A stretch of DNA of 64,000 bases from Thecaphora thlaspeos (taxonomy: Eukaryota; Basidiomycota; Ustilaginomycetes; Urocystidales; Glomosporiaceae), in assembly GCA_900291925.1 (NCBI GenBank), contig UWYS01000010.1:62001-126000 (forward strand), given 5' to 3'. The notes beneath the pieces were generated by a model that was not told the DNA's origin, did no database searches, and worked only from the letters and a program-made list of their open reading frames with translations. Both the position numbers and the translations under genes were made by a program. Positions 1 to 10,932 of this stretch are shown here, in pieces. Each line of letters begins with the position of its first letter. Position 1 is the first letter of the stretch.

Positions 1-30
1 CCGCCGCCGCCGCCAAACATCCTCCTACTG

Positions 31-3000
31 CTATCCCTGGACGCTGCTGCTGTTGTGAAGTGAGAGGCGCCACCATCTCTTCTTTCTCGAGACTTCGCGC
101 TTGCCCGCCAACATTTCGAGCACCGCCACCCTTTGCTCTCCCGATCCTGGTCCTGCTCCGCTGCTCTGGTCCTTGTTGGCCGTCTCCGCCGTCGCCACCG
201 ACGCTGCCGCAATGGCGCGTCCGCTCCACTGCAGCAGCTCGGTGATGTGGCGGACAAACTCGTCCTGCTCCTCGACCGTCTTGGCGACGTCGGCGCGCGC
301 TTCGTCGCGCATCCAGGCCGCCACCTCGGCCGCGCCCTCGTGATCACCCAAGCTCAGATAGGTCTGCATAAGGTCGCGGAAAAGCCCGAGCGGAAGGACG
401 TTGGGCCGTCGTGCCAGATGGGCCGCGCTGCTGTTGCTGAGGTCGCCCTCGTCGGATGACAAGGCCTTGCCCTCGGCTTCACTCGTCGTAACAGGCGCCT
501 TGTCTGCGGCAGTGGAGGTAGGAGGCTCGGCCGGCGAGATTTTCACCTCGACCGCCCTCCTCCGGCTGTACTTGCGGTGTCCGTCCTGCAGCCTCTTTGA
601 CGCGTCGACGACGTCGCCCGTGTCGAACATCGCCAACTTGCCGTCGCGGCCCAGCCCGCTCTTCCACAGAGGCATCCCGCGCCGGAGGTCGGACCCCTTG
701 TCAAACAGCGGCGCCCAACGCAGCGCTTCGACCAGCCTGTCCAGCTTGAGCGTCCAGCCCTCGGCAGCCTTGCGCCGCTGCTCAGGCGTCCATACCTTGG
801 CCTTGCGCGCCTCAACCACGTCGACGGACGTAGGGAAGATGGACCGCCCTTCGATCCGCAGCCGCTTGAGCAGCATGTCGACCGTGCCAAAGTTGACGAG
901 GCCCAGCTCGCGGTAGCACAGCTGCGTCACCATCAGCGCGGCATCGAGCGCTGCGCGGCGGTCGTAGCGGTCCGTCCTCGTCCGCTGGCGGACCCGAGGA
1001 GGCTCACTAGCACCCGACGGTCCTCGGCCTTCCCGTGTCGTGCTGGCACTGTGCTGATCCGGTCTACTGCTGGCGTCTGCCTCCTGACCGAACCGTATCG
1101 CCCTGTTCTCGAGGCACTGCCGGGCGATCGAGTCGAGAAAGGCACCATCTGGCTGGAAGCCCGCGCGTACGAGGCTCTGCAACCGGTGCGCCAGCTGCAG
1201 CGGCTGGAAGACGTCCTGCGACAGCAGCGCCCGCCACGACCGCATGCCGACGCCCCTCTGCAGCCCTTGCGCGGCCGCGAGCTCAAACAGCCTGCGGACC
1301 AGATCATACCGCCTCTGCGTCAGGGCAGACGATAGCAGCTGGGCGACGATGTTTGCCGTGGCTCGGAACGTGGCTGGCGGCACAGTCGAGCGTTTAGCCC
1401 CCTCTTCGAGCAGGCCGAGCCTATCAGACCGCGCATCGTGGGTGGTGTCTTCTCGTCCCGTGTGCAGCTCGAGCAGCGTGACGGCGCGGTCAGGATCGAT
1501 CGTCATCAGGCCGCTCAGCAAGACGGCGATATCGACCTCGTCCGGCAGCCAGCGCTGTTTGACGAGCGCCTGGAGCGCATCGAACGCGCCGACCGAGTCG
1601 CGCAACTGGAAATGCGCCTGGGCCAGCGACGTCAGGTCAAAGTGGGTCCAGTTGACGGACGCCTTCTTGGACGCTTTAAACATCTCGACGATCGTGCGCG
1701 CCAGCTCAAGCCGGCGCAGCGCCGCAACCGCCTTCGCCTTGACCGCCGAATCGGTCGAGAACGCGAGCGAAGCCTCGCGATGCGTCTCGCCCTTGGTCAG
1801 CATCCGGACGAGGCCGAGCATGCACCTGCTCGAGCGGGCGACCGAGTTGGCATCGGCGGCCCACAGCGTCGCCTCGCGCGGAGAGAGGCGAAAGAGACCG
1901 CGCCGGTGGAGGCCGAGGTAACGCTTGGTACGGCCGGAGAGCAGCTCGGCGCCCTCTTCCGGGAACCTGAAGCGGGCCCACCTCTGGTAAAGCGCCAGGG
2001 CCAGGTCCTGCAGGTCGGCATCGGCCAGCATCCGGATGGCGTCGGCGCGCGTCGTCTCGGTGAACATCTGGTCCCACCGCGCCAGGCTCTGCTCGGTGAG
2101 CGGCAAGAGCCCGAGTCCGGGCAGAAGGCCCTGGACTACCATCGGCTGGCGGCCGCCACTGCGGCTATTGACCGAGAGGTCCCGCAGCAGGCGCAGCAGC
2201 ATCTCTGGACTCAGCAGCGAGGCAGGCGTCGCCCTGTTTGTCATCGTCGTCGTCGTCAAGACTGCCGTGCTCGTCTTGGCTTTGAGCACCACCAAGAAGC
2301 CGGCGGCCGCGAGATCGCCCCGCTGCTCGGCAAACGCGACCTCGCAAAAGAGCTGCAGGTCGCCGGCCTCGATGCTCGCCAGCACGTTACGGTCGCACCG
2401 CTGCAGCAGAGACGTGGCCTGCTCGACCGCCTCGGGGCCGGGCCGGCCGAGCGTCAAAATGAAGGCCGAACGGAAGTGCCGCGAGGCGATGGCGGTGGGC
2501 GAACCAAAGGACCGGCCCGCCTCGTCGCCCGCAGCGGTCCTGAGCGTCGCCATCAGCGCCTCGAACGCCCTTCGCATTTGGAGCTGGCCCTGCTCGGCGC
2601 TCGGCGCCATGGCTGCCTTGAGGCCGACGATCCGCAACGTGATCTCGAGCGCCTTTCTGCGCAGCGGCTCCGGCGCCTCCTCGCTCTGGTGGCCATTGTG
2701 GAGCCTCTCTCGAGCATGTACCAACCAGGCCTGTCCGTCCTCCTGAGCCTGCAGCAGAACGTCGTGGCCGATTGCGTCGGTCTCTCGCATCATCTTGACG
2801 ACGTCGAGGGCGGCGCGATGGTCCTGGATCGCGTCAGACAGGTAGAGCGCGATCAGCGTGCTACCCTCTCGCGGGTTGGGGAAGTCGGGGGTATTGTGAG
2901 CCAAATGCGCCTGGAGCGCCTGGAGCGCAGGGATGAGGTCGGGCGAGCCGAGCTTGACGATGGCGCGGACAAGGTTGCGTGCTTCGCCAGTAGGGAAGGC

Positions 3001-4116
3001 GCGGGGCAGAACGAGATCGTTGCCACCCTCGGTATCTTCGCGGCTCGTCACTCCCTGTCCCTCCAGGTCGCCGCGGAGCGCTTGGAAGTCGCTCAACATT
3101 AGCTTGAAGGCCTCGACAACCGCCTCGCCCAGCTGGAGCGTAGAGTCGCGCGAGGCTGACAGAATCAGCGCGTGGAGCCCTGTCGCGCGCCGTTGGGTGC
3201 CGGCGGTCGCACCGAAGAAGCCAAGGCCACTCTGCCTGGCTGCGCCGGCGAGAAAGTACGGGCCGAGCAGGTCCTCGATCAGCAGGCGAAAGATGCCACT
3301 GTAACCGGCCGAGGCCGCGTTGCGGAAGAGTGAGACGAGCTGCCATTCGCTGACCTCGCGCAGCAGGTGCGGCGAGCGCCGCCGGAGCGTCAAGTAGGCA
3401 TCGATCCGTTTGACCGGCGTCGGCAGCCGTCCAACAACTGCCTTGTGCTCTTCCGGTGATCGCGTCCGAAGCAGCTCGAGAAGCCTGTCGTCCGGTATCG
3501 TGGGTGCAGCAGACGCCGAGGCGAGGAGCGAACGGGTGAGGTCGCTCGGAACGGCCGAGCCTCGAGGCCATGAAAGCTCGCTTTGGTCTCCCGTGGCGTC
3601 GCGGAGAGCCTTACTGCCCCGTTCAACCGGATCTAGCGCCCATGGAGCGCTCCGATCCGAGCTGAGACGAGGAATGCTGCTGGACGAGCGAAATAGTGTC
3701 TGCGGGATCAGAGTGCTGCTGCTGATAGAGGCATTCGCGCGGGCCTCGTGGGAGGAGCCGCTATGGAGAGACCGTTCCGGCAGCGCTAGAGACTGGCGGT
3801 GTCTCTTCCGGAGGCAGGGCCGGGAAGGCTCAGCCAACGGTTGGGATGAGGGAGAGATGGGAGCATCGCGGATAGCAGAAGGCCCGGCTGTTGCTGCTGC
3901 TGCTACTCCAGCCGCTGCGGTTCCTTCCCGTCCTGTTACCGCTGCGAGTCGGCTGGCGAGCCTGGCGGCCTGGTGCGGACCAAGTGGATGACTCGGTAAG
4001 GGACCGCCTAGGTTGAGCTGGAGCGCCGCCTGGTAGAGTGTTGCAGTCGTCGCTCTAGAATAGTGAGATGATCCAGCGACTGAGCAGAGGGAGCTCAGGG
4101 AAGGACACGATGCCAT
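31..4116 (-). CDS. Large PPR/TPR-like helical-repeat protein, probably mitochondrial
   Basis: A single uninterrupted frame of 1361 codons, ATG at 4116 and TAG at 31-33. The first ~60 residues are rich in Ser, Ala, Arg and Leu with few acidic residues, as in a mitochondrial presequence, followed by a low-complexity Ser/Arg region to about residue 200. The rest is helical. Around residues 820-880 the stretch FDLTSLAQAHFQLRDSVGAF followed by LVKQRWLPDEVDIAVLLSGL has the spacing of a pentatricopeptide repeat, and similar helical pairs recur near residues 940-990 and near the C terminus (FRDLMQTYLSLGDHEGAAEV). In fungi such proteins usually act on organellar RNA or mitochondrial translation; that role is inference. 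No intron is needed. It could instead be a degenerate TPR protein. The alternative ATG five bases upstream is in another frame. Confidence 0.7.
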   Translation of the reverse strand: MASCPSLSSLCSVAGSSHYSRATTATLYQAALQLNLGGPLPSHPLGPHQAARLASRLAAVTGREGTAAAGVAAAATAGPSAIRDAPISPSSQPLAEPSRPCLRKRHRQSLALPERSLHSGSSHEARANASISSSTLIPQTLFRSSSSIPRLSSDRSAPWALDPVERGSKALRDATGDQSELSWPRGSAVPSDLTRSLLASASAAPTIPDDRLLELLRTRSPEEHKAVVGRLPTPVKRIDAYLTLRRRSPHLLREVSEWQLVSLFRNAASAGYSGIFRLLIEDLLGPYFLAGAARQSGLGFFGATAGTQRRATGLHALILSASRDSTLQLGEAVVEAFKLMLSDFQALRGDLEGQGVTSREDTEGGNDLVLPRAFPTGEARNLVRAIVKLGSPDLIPALQALQAHLAHNTPDFPNPREGSTLIALYLSDAIQDHRAALDVVKMMRETDAIGHDVLLQAQEDGQAWLVHARERLHNGHQSEEAPEPLRRKALEITLRIVGLKAAMAPSAEQGQLQMRRAFEALMATLRTAAGDEAGRSFGSPTAIASRHFRSAFILTLGRPGPEAVEQATSLLQRCDRNVLASIEAGDLQLFCEVAFAEQRGDLAAAGFLVVLKAKTSTAVLTTTTMTNRATPASLLSPEMLLRLLRDLSVNSRSGGRQPMVVQGLLPGLGLLPLTEQSLARWDQMFTETTRADAIRMLADADLQDLALALYQRWARFRFPEEGAELLSGRTKRYLGLHRRGLFRLSPREATLWAADANSVARSSRCMLGLVRMLTKGETHREASLAFSTDSAVKAKAVAALRRLELARTIVEMFKASKKASVNWTHFDLTSLAQAHFQLRDSVGAFDALQALVKQRWLPDEVDIAVLLSGLMTIDPDRAVTLLELHTGREDTTHDARSDRLGLLEEGAKRSTVPPATFRATANIVAQLLSSALTQRRYDLVRRLFELAAAQGLQRGVGMRSWRALLSQDVFQPLQLAHRLQSLVRAGFQPDGAFLDSIARQCLENRAIRFGQEADASSRPDQHSASTTREGRGPSGASEPPRVRQRTRTDRYDRRAALDAALMVTQLCYRELGLVNFGTVDMLLKRLRIEGRSIFPTSVDVVEARKAKVWTPEQRRKAAEGWTLKLDRLVEALRWAPLFDKGSDLRRGMPLWKSGLGRDGKLAMFDTGDVVDASKRLQDGHRKYSRRRAVEVKISPAEPPTSTAADKAPVTTSEAEGKALSSDEGDLSNSSAAHLARRPNVLPLGLFRDLMQTYLSLGDHEGAAEVAAWMRDEARADVAKTVEEQDEFVRHITELLQWSGRAIAAASVATAETANKDQSSGAGPGSGEQRVAVLEMLAGKREVSRKKRWWRLSLHNSSSVQG

Positions 4117-5401
4117 GCCATCCCTTCCCTTGCTCTTATGCAGGCGGGTGCTTCGGTAGCGACGGTGGCGGCGGCGGTGGCGGTGGCGACCAAACCTAGA
4201 GACAGGTTGAGGACGAGGCAGTAGGTGATCGTTGGAAGCGCCAAAAGATCGTCGCGCCGAAAAGGTCGAGAGGGGAGCGAACGAGGTCGAGGGGACGGAG
4301 GAAGACTCCTGAAAAGAGGTAGGAAACGGGAAGGGGGAAGGAGAGGCCGACTACCGGTGTGGAACTGAATGCGCGGCCATCAAGAAGTTGAGGGTGGCTG
4401 TTATCGTAGGATGTCGAGCGACAGTCGAGAAGATTACAGGATGTGGCGGAAGCGGAAGGAAGGGGGTGAGGATGTGGTGGCGGCTGAGCAGTTGCTGGAC
4501 GGTCGAGGCAGGAGGAGGTCAGGTCAGGTCAGGTCAGCAAAGCCACCCTCGGCGCCGCCGCCTGGCAAAAGAAGAAAGAGAAAGAAAAAAATCCAGCGAC
4601 GCGAGGGCGTGGCCCCGACGCTTTCTTGCAAAAAGAGAGCAGATTTCACCCGGACCTCCCCTTCTTCGTCAGCAGCAGCAGCCGTGTCCCTCCGGCCAGC
4701 TGTTGAGGATTGAGGAAGACTAGGCGCGTGGATAGTGCTAAGTTCGGTGTTGTGCGATAAGCTCGCTGTGAATGGTTGGATAGAATCCATTGATTTCTCA
4801 ACTCAATGTGGCCCGTTACTTGGTCCTGTTTATATGTGTCTGGGGCTAAGAAACAGGGCTACGTCTGATGAAGTGAAATTTTATTTTACAGATTTATCGG
4901 TCAAAACTGCGGTAGCCCAACCTCGGGACGACCTGCTTCAATACCAACAGGGGCCCTTTTCCCCTTAGGCTCGCTGCCCTCTACACGTCCCCTTTCCCGC
5001 TCGTCGCCCGGTCAGGTCGCGCACGGCGGCGCCACCACCACCACCGTGACTCTGCTTCTGCAAGCCTCCGTCCGTCACCTTGTCCCGTCGTCCAGGGCAC
5101 ACCGGTTCCAGTACAGTCGTCGGTACCCGTTGCATCGATGCGCACTACGTTCTTCTTCAGTCTGACAGCTCTACGATGGCTTGGCCAGAGCGAGGGGAAA
5201 AAAAAAAAAGAAAAGAAAAGGGGGGGCTTCGATCTGAGCAGGACGGGTCAATGATTAATGTTAGAGGTGTGTTGCTAGGTAGCGAGCGTTGCTGTTCGTT
5301 CTGGCCGCACTGGACAGCCCTTGAAGCGCGATCTTGATGGGAAGAGGACAGCCTCAGCTCCAATGGCGGGATAAGAGAGAAAGAGGACGGCCCTGAAGCC
5401 G
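4117..5401. other. Intergenic, 1.3 kb, no supported gene
   Basis: Lies 5' of the PPR-like gene and 3' of the prefoldin gene. It holds four tandem AGGTC units (4516-4535), an A-rich run near 5199-5220 and an AT-richer patch around 4780-4920. The short frames here show no domain or splice logic, so I see only promoter/UTR sequence. Confidence 0.6.
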
Positions 5402-6414
5402 TTAGGCTGAAGCGCCGACCGCCTCGTCTTGACCGCCCGGTGCTCCTCGTTGCTGCTGCTGCTGTTGCTGGATCATCTTCTGCACTCGTCCGACAGGGCA
5501 TGGCAGGGCAGGAGAGAGCAGAAGGTGTGAAACAGGGCAGTTGAAATTAGTACGGTGTCTATCTGTCGAGCGACGAGCTAGCTGGCCATGGAAATGGAAA
5601 CTGCGACGATGCTCACCGCCCTCATGATCTCGGTGACCGTCTGTAGGTTGTCCTGCTTGCGGAGAATCGTCTCTTGAAGCTGCTCGAGGTTCATGGTGAC
5701 AAACTCAATCTTCTGACTGTACATCTTCTTGGCGTCCGCAGTCGACTGCGCCAGAAGCAGAGACAGGCGAAAGGGGGACGAGGTCAGCGCACGCTCGCCC
5801 GACCACCCTTGCAGCCCAAGGTCAGGAGGCCTCGCTCACCTTTTCGACAAAGTAGCCCGTCCCGACGTCGACGATGACGTTCTTGAGGTCGGCCAGCTTG
5901 CCAGGGACATAGAGGGACGACGTCAAGGGGACCAGCACCGTCTTGTCTGCATTGGTAAGAGGGCAGCAGGAGCCGGGGCGACGTTGATCAGCGTTGAGAA
6001 AGGCGAAGAGAAAGGTGGCGGCGATAGAGAGTGAAAATGAAGGATGACGGGGACGCACCTGCATTCTCGGGCTTGATGGAGTCGACACACTCGATGCAGC
6101 TCTTAAACTTGACCTGTGCGCCCTTGAGCTGCCCAAACGAGGATGTAAGGTGCTGAATCTCAGACTCGAGCTGCTTCTTGACCTCAGAGAGCTACGGTGT
6201 AGTCGAATGTGGCCGAGAAGAGAAGCAACCGGCGACAGGGGTGGGGCGACGAGCGGTGGGCAGTGGACAGTGGACGGTGGGCGGTCAGTACACGATGGTC
6301 CAGCTCCAGCCTGGTCGGCGAAAACGAGCTCGAGAGGGCGTACGGTGCGCCTGGAACACTCACCTGCTGAAGGTCCAGCGATGCCACGTCTACCTGCTGA
6401 CCCTGATTTGACAT
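5402..6414 (-). CDS. GIM5: Prefoldin subunit 5 (GIM5/PFDN5)
   Basis: Five exons on the minus strand: 6364-6414, 6059-6191, 5840-5946, 5617-5745 and 5402-5479, all with GT..AG borders and consistent phases, giving 165 residues, close to the usual 150-160. The protein opens [17 protein letters not shown], continues with the N-terminal coiled-coil helix ([20 protein letters not shown]), then the conserved family core [20 protein letters not shown] and [13 protein letters not shown], the second helix, and a short tail containing a run of seven Gln. Alpha-class prefoldin subunits form the hexameric cytosolic chaperone that hands unfolded actin and tubulin to CCT. The last exon is easily missed: without it, reading into the intron gives a false stop at 5578. 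It shares its 5' flank with the divergent ABC transporter gene. Confidence 0.95.
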
Positions 6415-7070
6415 TGTGGTCGTGCGAAAGTGGTGGTGGTGTGGTGGTGGTGACGGGGCGAGGAGGTGGGAGTGATGGGCAGGAAGGGGCGAATGGCAGT
6501 CTGGAAGGAACGGCGGAGGTGGACGACTGGCCCGGGCCTCGCTCGCCTGTGTTACTTTTGCCAAAGAGAGCGCCCGATTGAATTGAGGTCTGGCTTCCCT
6601 GCAGCTGACCCGATGCGTGCTGGCTCGCGTTCCGGCAGCTGCGGGCCGGGGTCGCTCTTGGTGCTTTTTCACGGGGGCCGAGGCATGCCTGCTTGCTTGG
6701 AAAAGGCGGGGTGGGCGGAGGGGTGGAGTGAGCAGGCCACGCCGGCAGCGGCTCGCTGCTCTTCCCCCCGATGCATGGGCATCTCCCCTACAGCTGCCGG
6801 CACCAAGCTCGACATTATCGTCACCACCACCACCACCACCACCATTCCTCACCGTCTGCCTCCACCGTCAGGCATCCAGTGGCACCACTTCACCCTCCTT
6901 TGACCGGTCCCCTTCCCCGGAGCACACGCAGAGAGCTACCTATCCAGCCGGTCAGCAGCGGCTCACCCACACCGGCCCCGGCAACACCAGCTTCCCATCG
7001 CTCGCCAAGCCCCCTCGACGACTAGCTGCAGACAGCCAGCCGCCGACGTCTGACCGTACCGCCGCCCTGT
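6415..7070. promoter_or_regulatory. Divergent promoter region between prefoldin and ABC transporter genes
   Basis: About 650 bases separate the two divergent start codons. It contains a CAC trinucleotide run near 6822-6843 and pyrimidine-rich leader sequence before the ABC gene. No TATA box stands out. Long frames on both strands here are low-complexity shadows. Confidence 0.45.
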
Positions 7071-9661
7071 ATGGCGTTCCAGTCACGACTGCGGCCGGCC
7101 GTCGACGACCTCAAGATGCATGCCATCAACTACGGCGCCCGCGGCTTCATCGCCTACCGCCAGAACCACGCCGTCATCCAGAGATCGCTAAGAATCGGCT
7201 ACATTGGCTTCATCCTCGCATCCATCTACCGCGGCGTTACCGCAGGGGCGCGGAAGAAGAAGCCAACGCCGCCGCAGCAGCAACAGGTTGTCGAGGCAGA
7301 TGATGGTGGCCGCGGTCGAGGTGGGCGCAAGGGCCGAAAATCAAAGGCGCCGCGCGTCGAGGTCGACGCCATCTTCTTTGAGCGCCTCAAGCGCATCCTC
7401 CGAATCGTCGTCCCGGGCATCCGTTCAAAGGAGGCGGGGCTCATCTTGCTCCACACTGTCTTCCTCGTCCTCCGCACCATGCTCTCGCTCTACGTCGCAG
7501 ACCTCGACGGTCGCATCGTTTCGGCCCTCGTCCGTTCCCAGACGCGCCAGTTCATCGTGGGGATCCTCTGGTGGATGGCCGTCGCCATCCCGGCCACCTA
7601 CACCAACTCGATGATCGAGTTCCTCCAGTCCAAGCTCGCCCTCTCCTACCGCACACGCCTCACGAAGCGCGTCCACGACGCCTACCTCGGCGACATGACC
7701 TTCTACAAGCTCGGCAACCTCGACAACCGGATCAAGAACGCTGACCAGCTCATCACCGTCGATATCGCCAAGTTCTCAAAGTCGCTTGCAGACATCTACT
7801 CCAACTTTGCCAAGCCCATCCTCGACGTCTGCCTGTACAACTACAAGCTTAGCCAGCACGTCGGGGCCGAGTCGCTGATCGGCATCAACTTCCTCGTCCA
7901 GGATTCGGCCGCGCTGCTCAAGGCGCTCACCCCGCCCTTCGGCCAGTACGCGGCGACCGAGCAGCAGCTCGAGGGCGAGTTCCGCTTCAACCACTCGCGC
8001 CTGATAGAGAACGCCGAGGAGATCGCCCTCTACCGCGGCCAGGCGGCCGAGCAGAACGTCATCGAACGCGCCTACTTCAGCCTGATCAAGCACGTCAACC
8101 GCGTCTACAAGATGCGCATCCTCCACTCGATGACCGAGGAGGGAATCATCAAGTGGCTCTGGGGCTCGCTCGGCGTGAGTAACATCAGTGGCGGCCAGCC
8201 ATGGCCCGGATGCAACCCCCTCCTGCTGAACGAGCGACCGGCTGACTGACCTCATCCACCCTTTCCTGCCTTTGAATCTGCATTAACATGCGGCGCAGTT
8301 CTGCATTTGCGCTGTTCCCGTGTTTGCGAGGGTCCCCGGGATGGGGGCCAAGGGCGACCTCGACATGGGCGCGCGGACCGAGTCGTTTGTCACCAACCGC
8401 CGGCTGCTGCTCTCGTCGAGCGACGCGTTTGGCCGGGTGATGTACTCGTACAAGGAGATCTCGGAGCTTGCCGGCTACACGGCGCGCGTCTCGGAGCTGC
8501 TCGACACGATGGACGACGTCAAGGCGGGGCGGTACCAGAAGAAGCTCGTCTCGTCGGCCTCGGTCGAGGCCAACGCCAAGGTGCTTCAGGGGCGCGGGAC
8601 GATCGAGGAGGACCGCGGTGACGGCGCCGGCGTCGAGTTCCGCGACGTCCCCATCGTCAGCCCCAACGGCGACATCCTGGTCCAGAAGCTCAGCTTCTAC
8701 GTCAAGCCGGGCCAGCACTTGCTAATCATCGGCCCCAACGGCTGCGGCAAGAGCAGCCTGTTCCGCATCCTCGGCGGGCTGTGGCCCGTCTACGGCGGCA
8801 CGGTGCACAAGCCGCCGACGTCTGAGTTTACCTACATCCCGCAGCGACCCTACCTGTCGCTGGGGACGCTGCGCGACCAGATCATCTACCCGCACACGGT
8901 CTCCGAGATGCGTGCGCGCGGCAAGACGGACGAGGACCTGCTCGACATCCTCAAGGTCGTGCAGATCGAACACATTGTCGCGCGCGAGGGCGGCTGGGAC
9001 GTCCAGCGCGAGTGGAGGGATGCGCTCAGCGGCGGCGACAAGCAGCGGATCGCTATGGCGCGCCTCTTTTACCACCGGCCGAAGTTTTCCATCCTGGACG
9101 AGTGCACCAGCGCCGTCACGCTCGAGATCGAGAAGAGTGAGTTTACCTGGCGGGCGCGAAGCTGCTGTGAGGGGCGCCTGGAAGGATCGACGGCGAGAGG
9201 CGATACTGACACCATCCTGAACGCCCGCCTTGCTTTGGCGGCGCAGTCATGTACGACCACGCGACAGCGATTGGCATCACGATGCTGACCGTGTCGCACC
9301 GGCCGTCACTGTGGAAGTACCACTCGTACGTGCTGCAGTACGACGGCCAGGGCGGCTACGTCTTTACGGAACTTGTGAGTTGCGCGCGGGTCAGTCGGGG
9401 GAAGATGCGTGGCCACTGTTGCTGACGGTTTGGACCAATCCAACACCGCGTGATGGCCTTGCTTGCGCTCTATTTGCACCGCAGGACGCCGAGAAGCGGC
9501 TGGCGCTGCAAGAGGAGAAGCAGGCGCTGGAGCAGAAGCTGCTGCAGGTGCCCAAGTGGAAGGAGAGGCTGGAGGCGCTCAAGGCGGCGCAAGAGGAGCG
9601 GCGCAGCAGCCGACCGGGGAGCCCGGTGCAGGGAATGCGCGTGCTGTCGGTCGGTTCTTGA
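7071..9661 (+). CDS. Peroxisomal half-size ABC transporter, ABCD family (PXA1/PXA2 type)
   Basis: Four exons (7071-8174, 8299-9136, 9247-9374, 9485-9661) give 748 residues. The N-terminal half is the ABCD membrane domain, with the family EAA-like motif at residues 313-323 ([11 protein letters not shown]). The nucleotide-binding domain has Walker A GPNGCGKS (513-520), the signature [20 protein letters not shown] (from 611), Walker B ILDE (633-636) and the H-loop context [13 protein letters not shown] heptad-rich C-terminal tail ([20 protein letters not shown]) is typical of fungal members. Two such half-transporters pair in the peroxisome membrane to import very-long-chain acyl-CoA for beta-oxidation. 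I cannot decide between the PXA1 and PXA2 partners from sequence alone. No partner gene is in this window. Confidence 0.93.
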
Positions 9662-10187
9662 GAGAGTGCGGGTGCGCGAACGATGAAGGCAGAGGAGGCC
9701 TGCGATGGAACCACTCTGTCGTTGAAGAGGAGGCAGGACGAACGGCTTCGATGCCAAGTGTTGTTGAGATGGTCTGAGCGAACAACGTTCTTGCTCGACA
9801 GCGCCGCCGACCACAACATTGACGCTGCACCGGCTTGACTGCTGCGTGACTGTGTGAAGCGACTCGGCGACGAGAGAGGGAGAAGTGTACGCTGGACAAT
9901 CGAGACGTTTCGAGCGCTCTGCAGCCCGAGCGCGAAGTCGAATTAAAACTTTGCGCATAAAATGCTGCCATTTCGGTCACGTTTTGGTGGTGAAGCCTTG
10001 CATTGTAAGTTTGTCCAAGGCCCGATGTAACGAGTGTGTGATACGGCACCGCCGATGGAGTCTGGATCGGCGGAGACAAGCCAGGTTGGATGGGCAGAGG
10101 TGGAGTCAAGTTTTTTGTTGCCGTCGTCGTCGTCGTGGGTGACACTACCACTCACCTAAGTACCTGTACGCCCGCCGCCGTCCCACC
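9662..10187. other. Intergenic downstream of ABC transporter
   Basis: About 530 bases of 3' flank and possible upstream sequence of the next gene. Nothing beyond short unsupported frames was seen. Confidence 0.5.
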
Positions 10188-10415
10188 ATGAACTACACCT
10201 CGTCAGATGGTCTTGAGCACTACCAACTGCGGCCCAGCACCGCGCCCTGGAACGACCCGCTCACGCAGACATCCCAGTACACCGACACGTCCACGATCGA
10301 CATGGACGGCGCCGGCTTTATTGACGTTGATGCGCTTAAGGTCGCTGACGCACGCACGCTCTCACCTCCTTGTCCGTCTGTACTGCTTACTCATCCGCCC
10401 GATGCCACGCTCTGA
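10188..10415 (+). CDS. Short open frame, hypothetical, possibly a first exon
   Basis: The ATG sits in a good context (CCCACC before the start) and the first ~50 residues (from MNYTSSDGLEHYQLRPS to IDVDALK) look protein-like rather than low-complexity. After the Lys codon near 10342 the sequence GTCGCT could act as a weak donor. About 100 bases further, another frame encodes the protein-like stretch CEIEFMVHEPPDLQVRFAEP, so a small spliced gene between 10188 and about 10600 is possible. I found no clean acceptor to join them and recognise no family. It may be non-coding. Confidence 0.25.
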   Translation: MNYTSSDGLEHYQLRPSTAPWNDPLTQTSQYTDTSTIDMDGAGFIDVDALKVADARTLSPPCPSVLLTHPPDATL

Positions 10416-10932
10416 ACTCGGACGGAGGGCCAAAACGCCATGGCGAGCTGCTCTGCAAGAGCTCGACACGGGGACGGCAGTGCGAGATCGAGTTCATGGT
10501 GCATGAACCACCAGACCTGCAAGTACGCTTTGCCGAGCCCAACTCGCACTCGGACTGGGACTCGGACGGAGTTCGAAACGTCTCTAAGGAAAGGGCAGCA
10601 GAACAAAAGGTTCGGGGAGGAGAAGGACGGGGGAGGTCTCACGGTATTGGAGTGACGTCACAGCGGCGCGGCGCGGCGCGGGCGCGCTCATTGCGAGACG
10701 GGGAAGCCAAACTTTTTGACGTGGGCCTCTGCCCAACACCGAGCGAGCCAGGGCCAGGCTGGACGTCTCTTCGCCGGCCTGTCTTGCTCCTCGTCCTTGG
10801 CTCACCGCCACCACCCTCCACCTCCTCGCCATCCCCCCCCAGCCTCTCGGCAGCAGCAGCAACTGCGACGACGACTCATCTGGACCACCAATACCACCAC
10901 CACCACCACCGCCACCCCCCGCTTGCCAAGCC
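10416..10932. other. Intergenic, promoter side of mannosyltransferase gene
   Basis: Contains the unsupported protein-like frame discussed for the preceding entry and, from about 10790, C/A-rich leader sequence with CAC trinucleotide repeats directly before the next start codon. Confidence 0.4.

Noticed and set aside
1438..3102. 554-codon plus-strand frame
   Set aside because: Antisense shadow of the PPR-like gene, rich in Arg, Gln and Leu, without domains.
5578..5616. Early stop for the prefoldin gene
   Set aside because: Reading on past 5617 enters an intron; the spliced fifth exon gives the Gln-rich tail and the normal family length.
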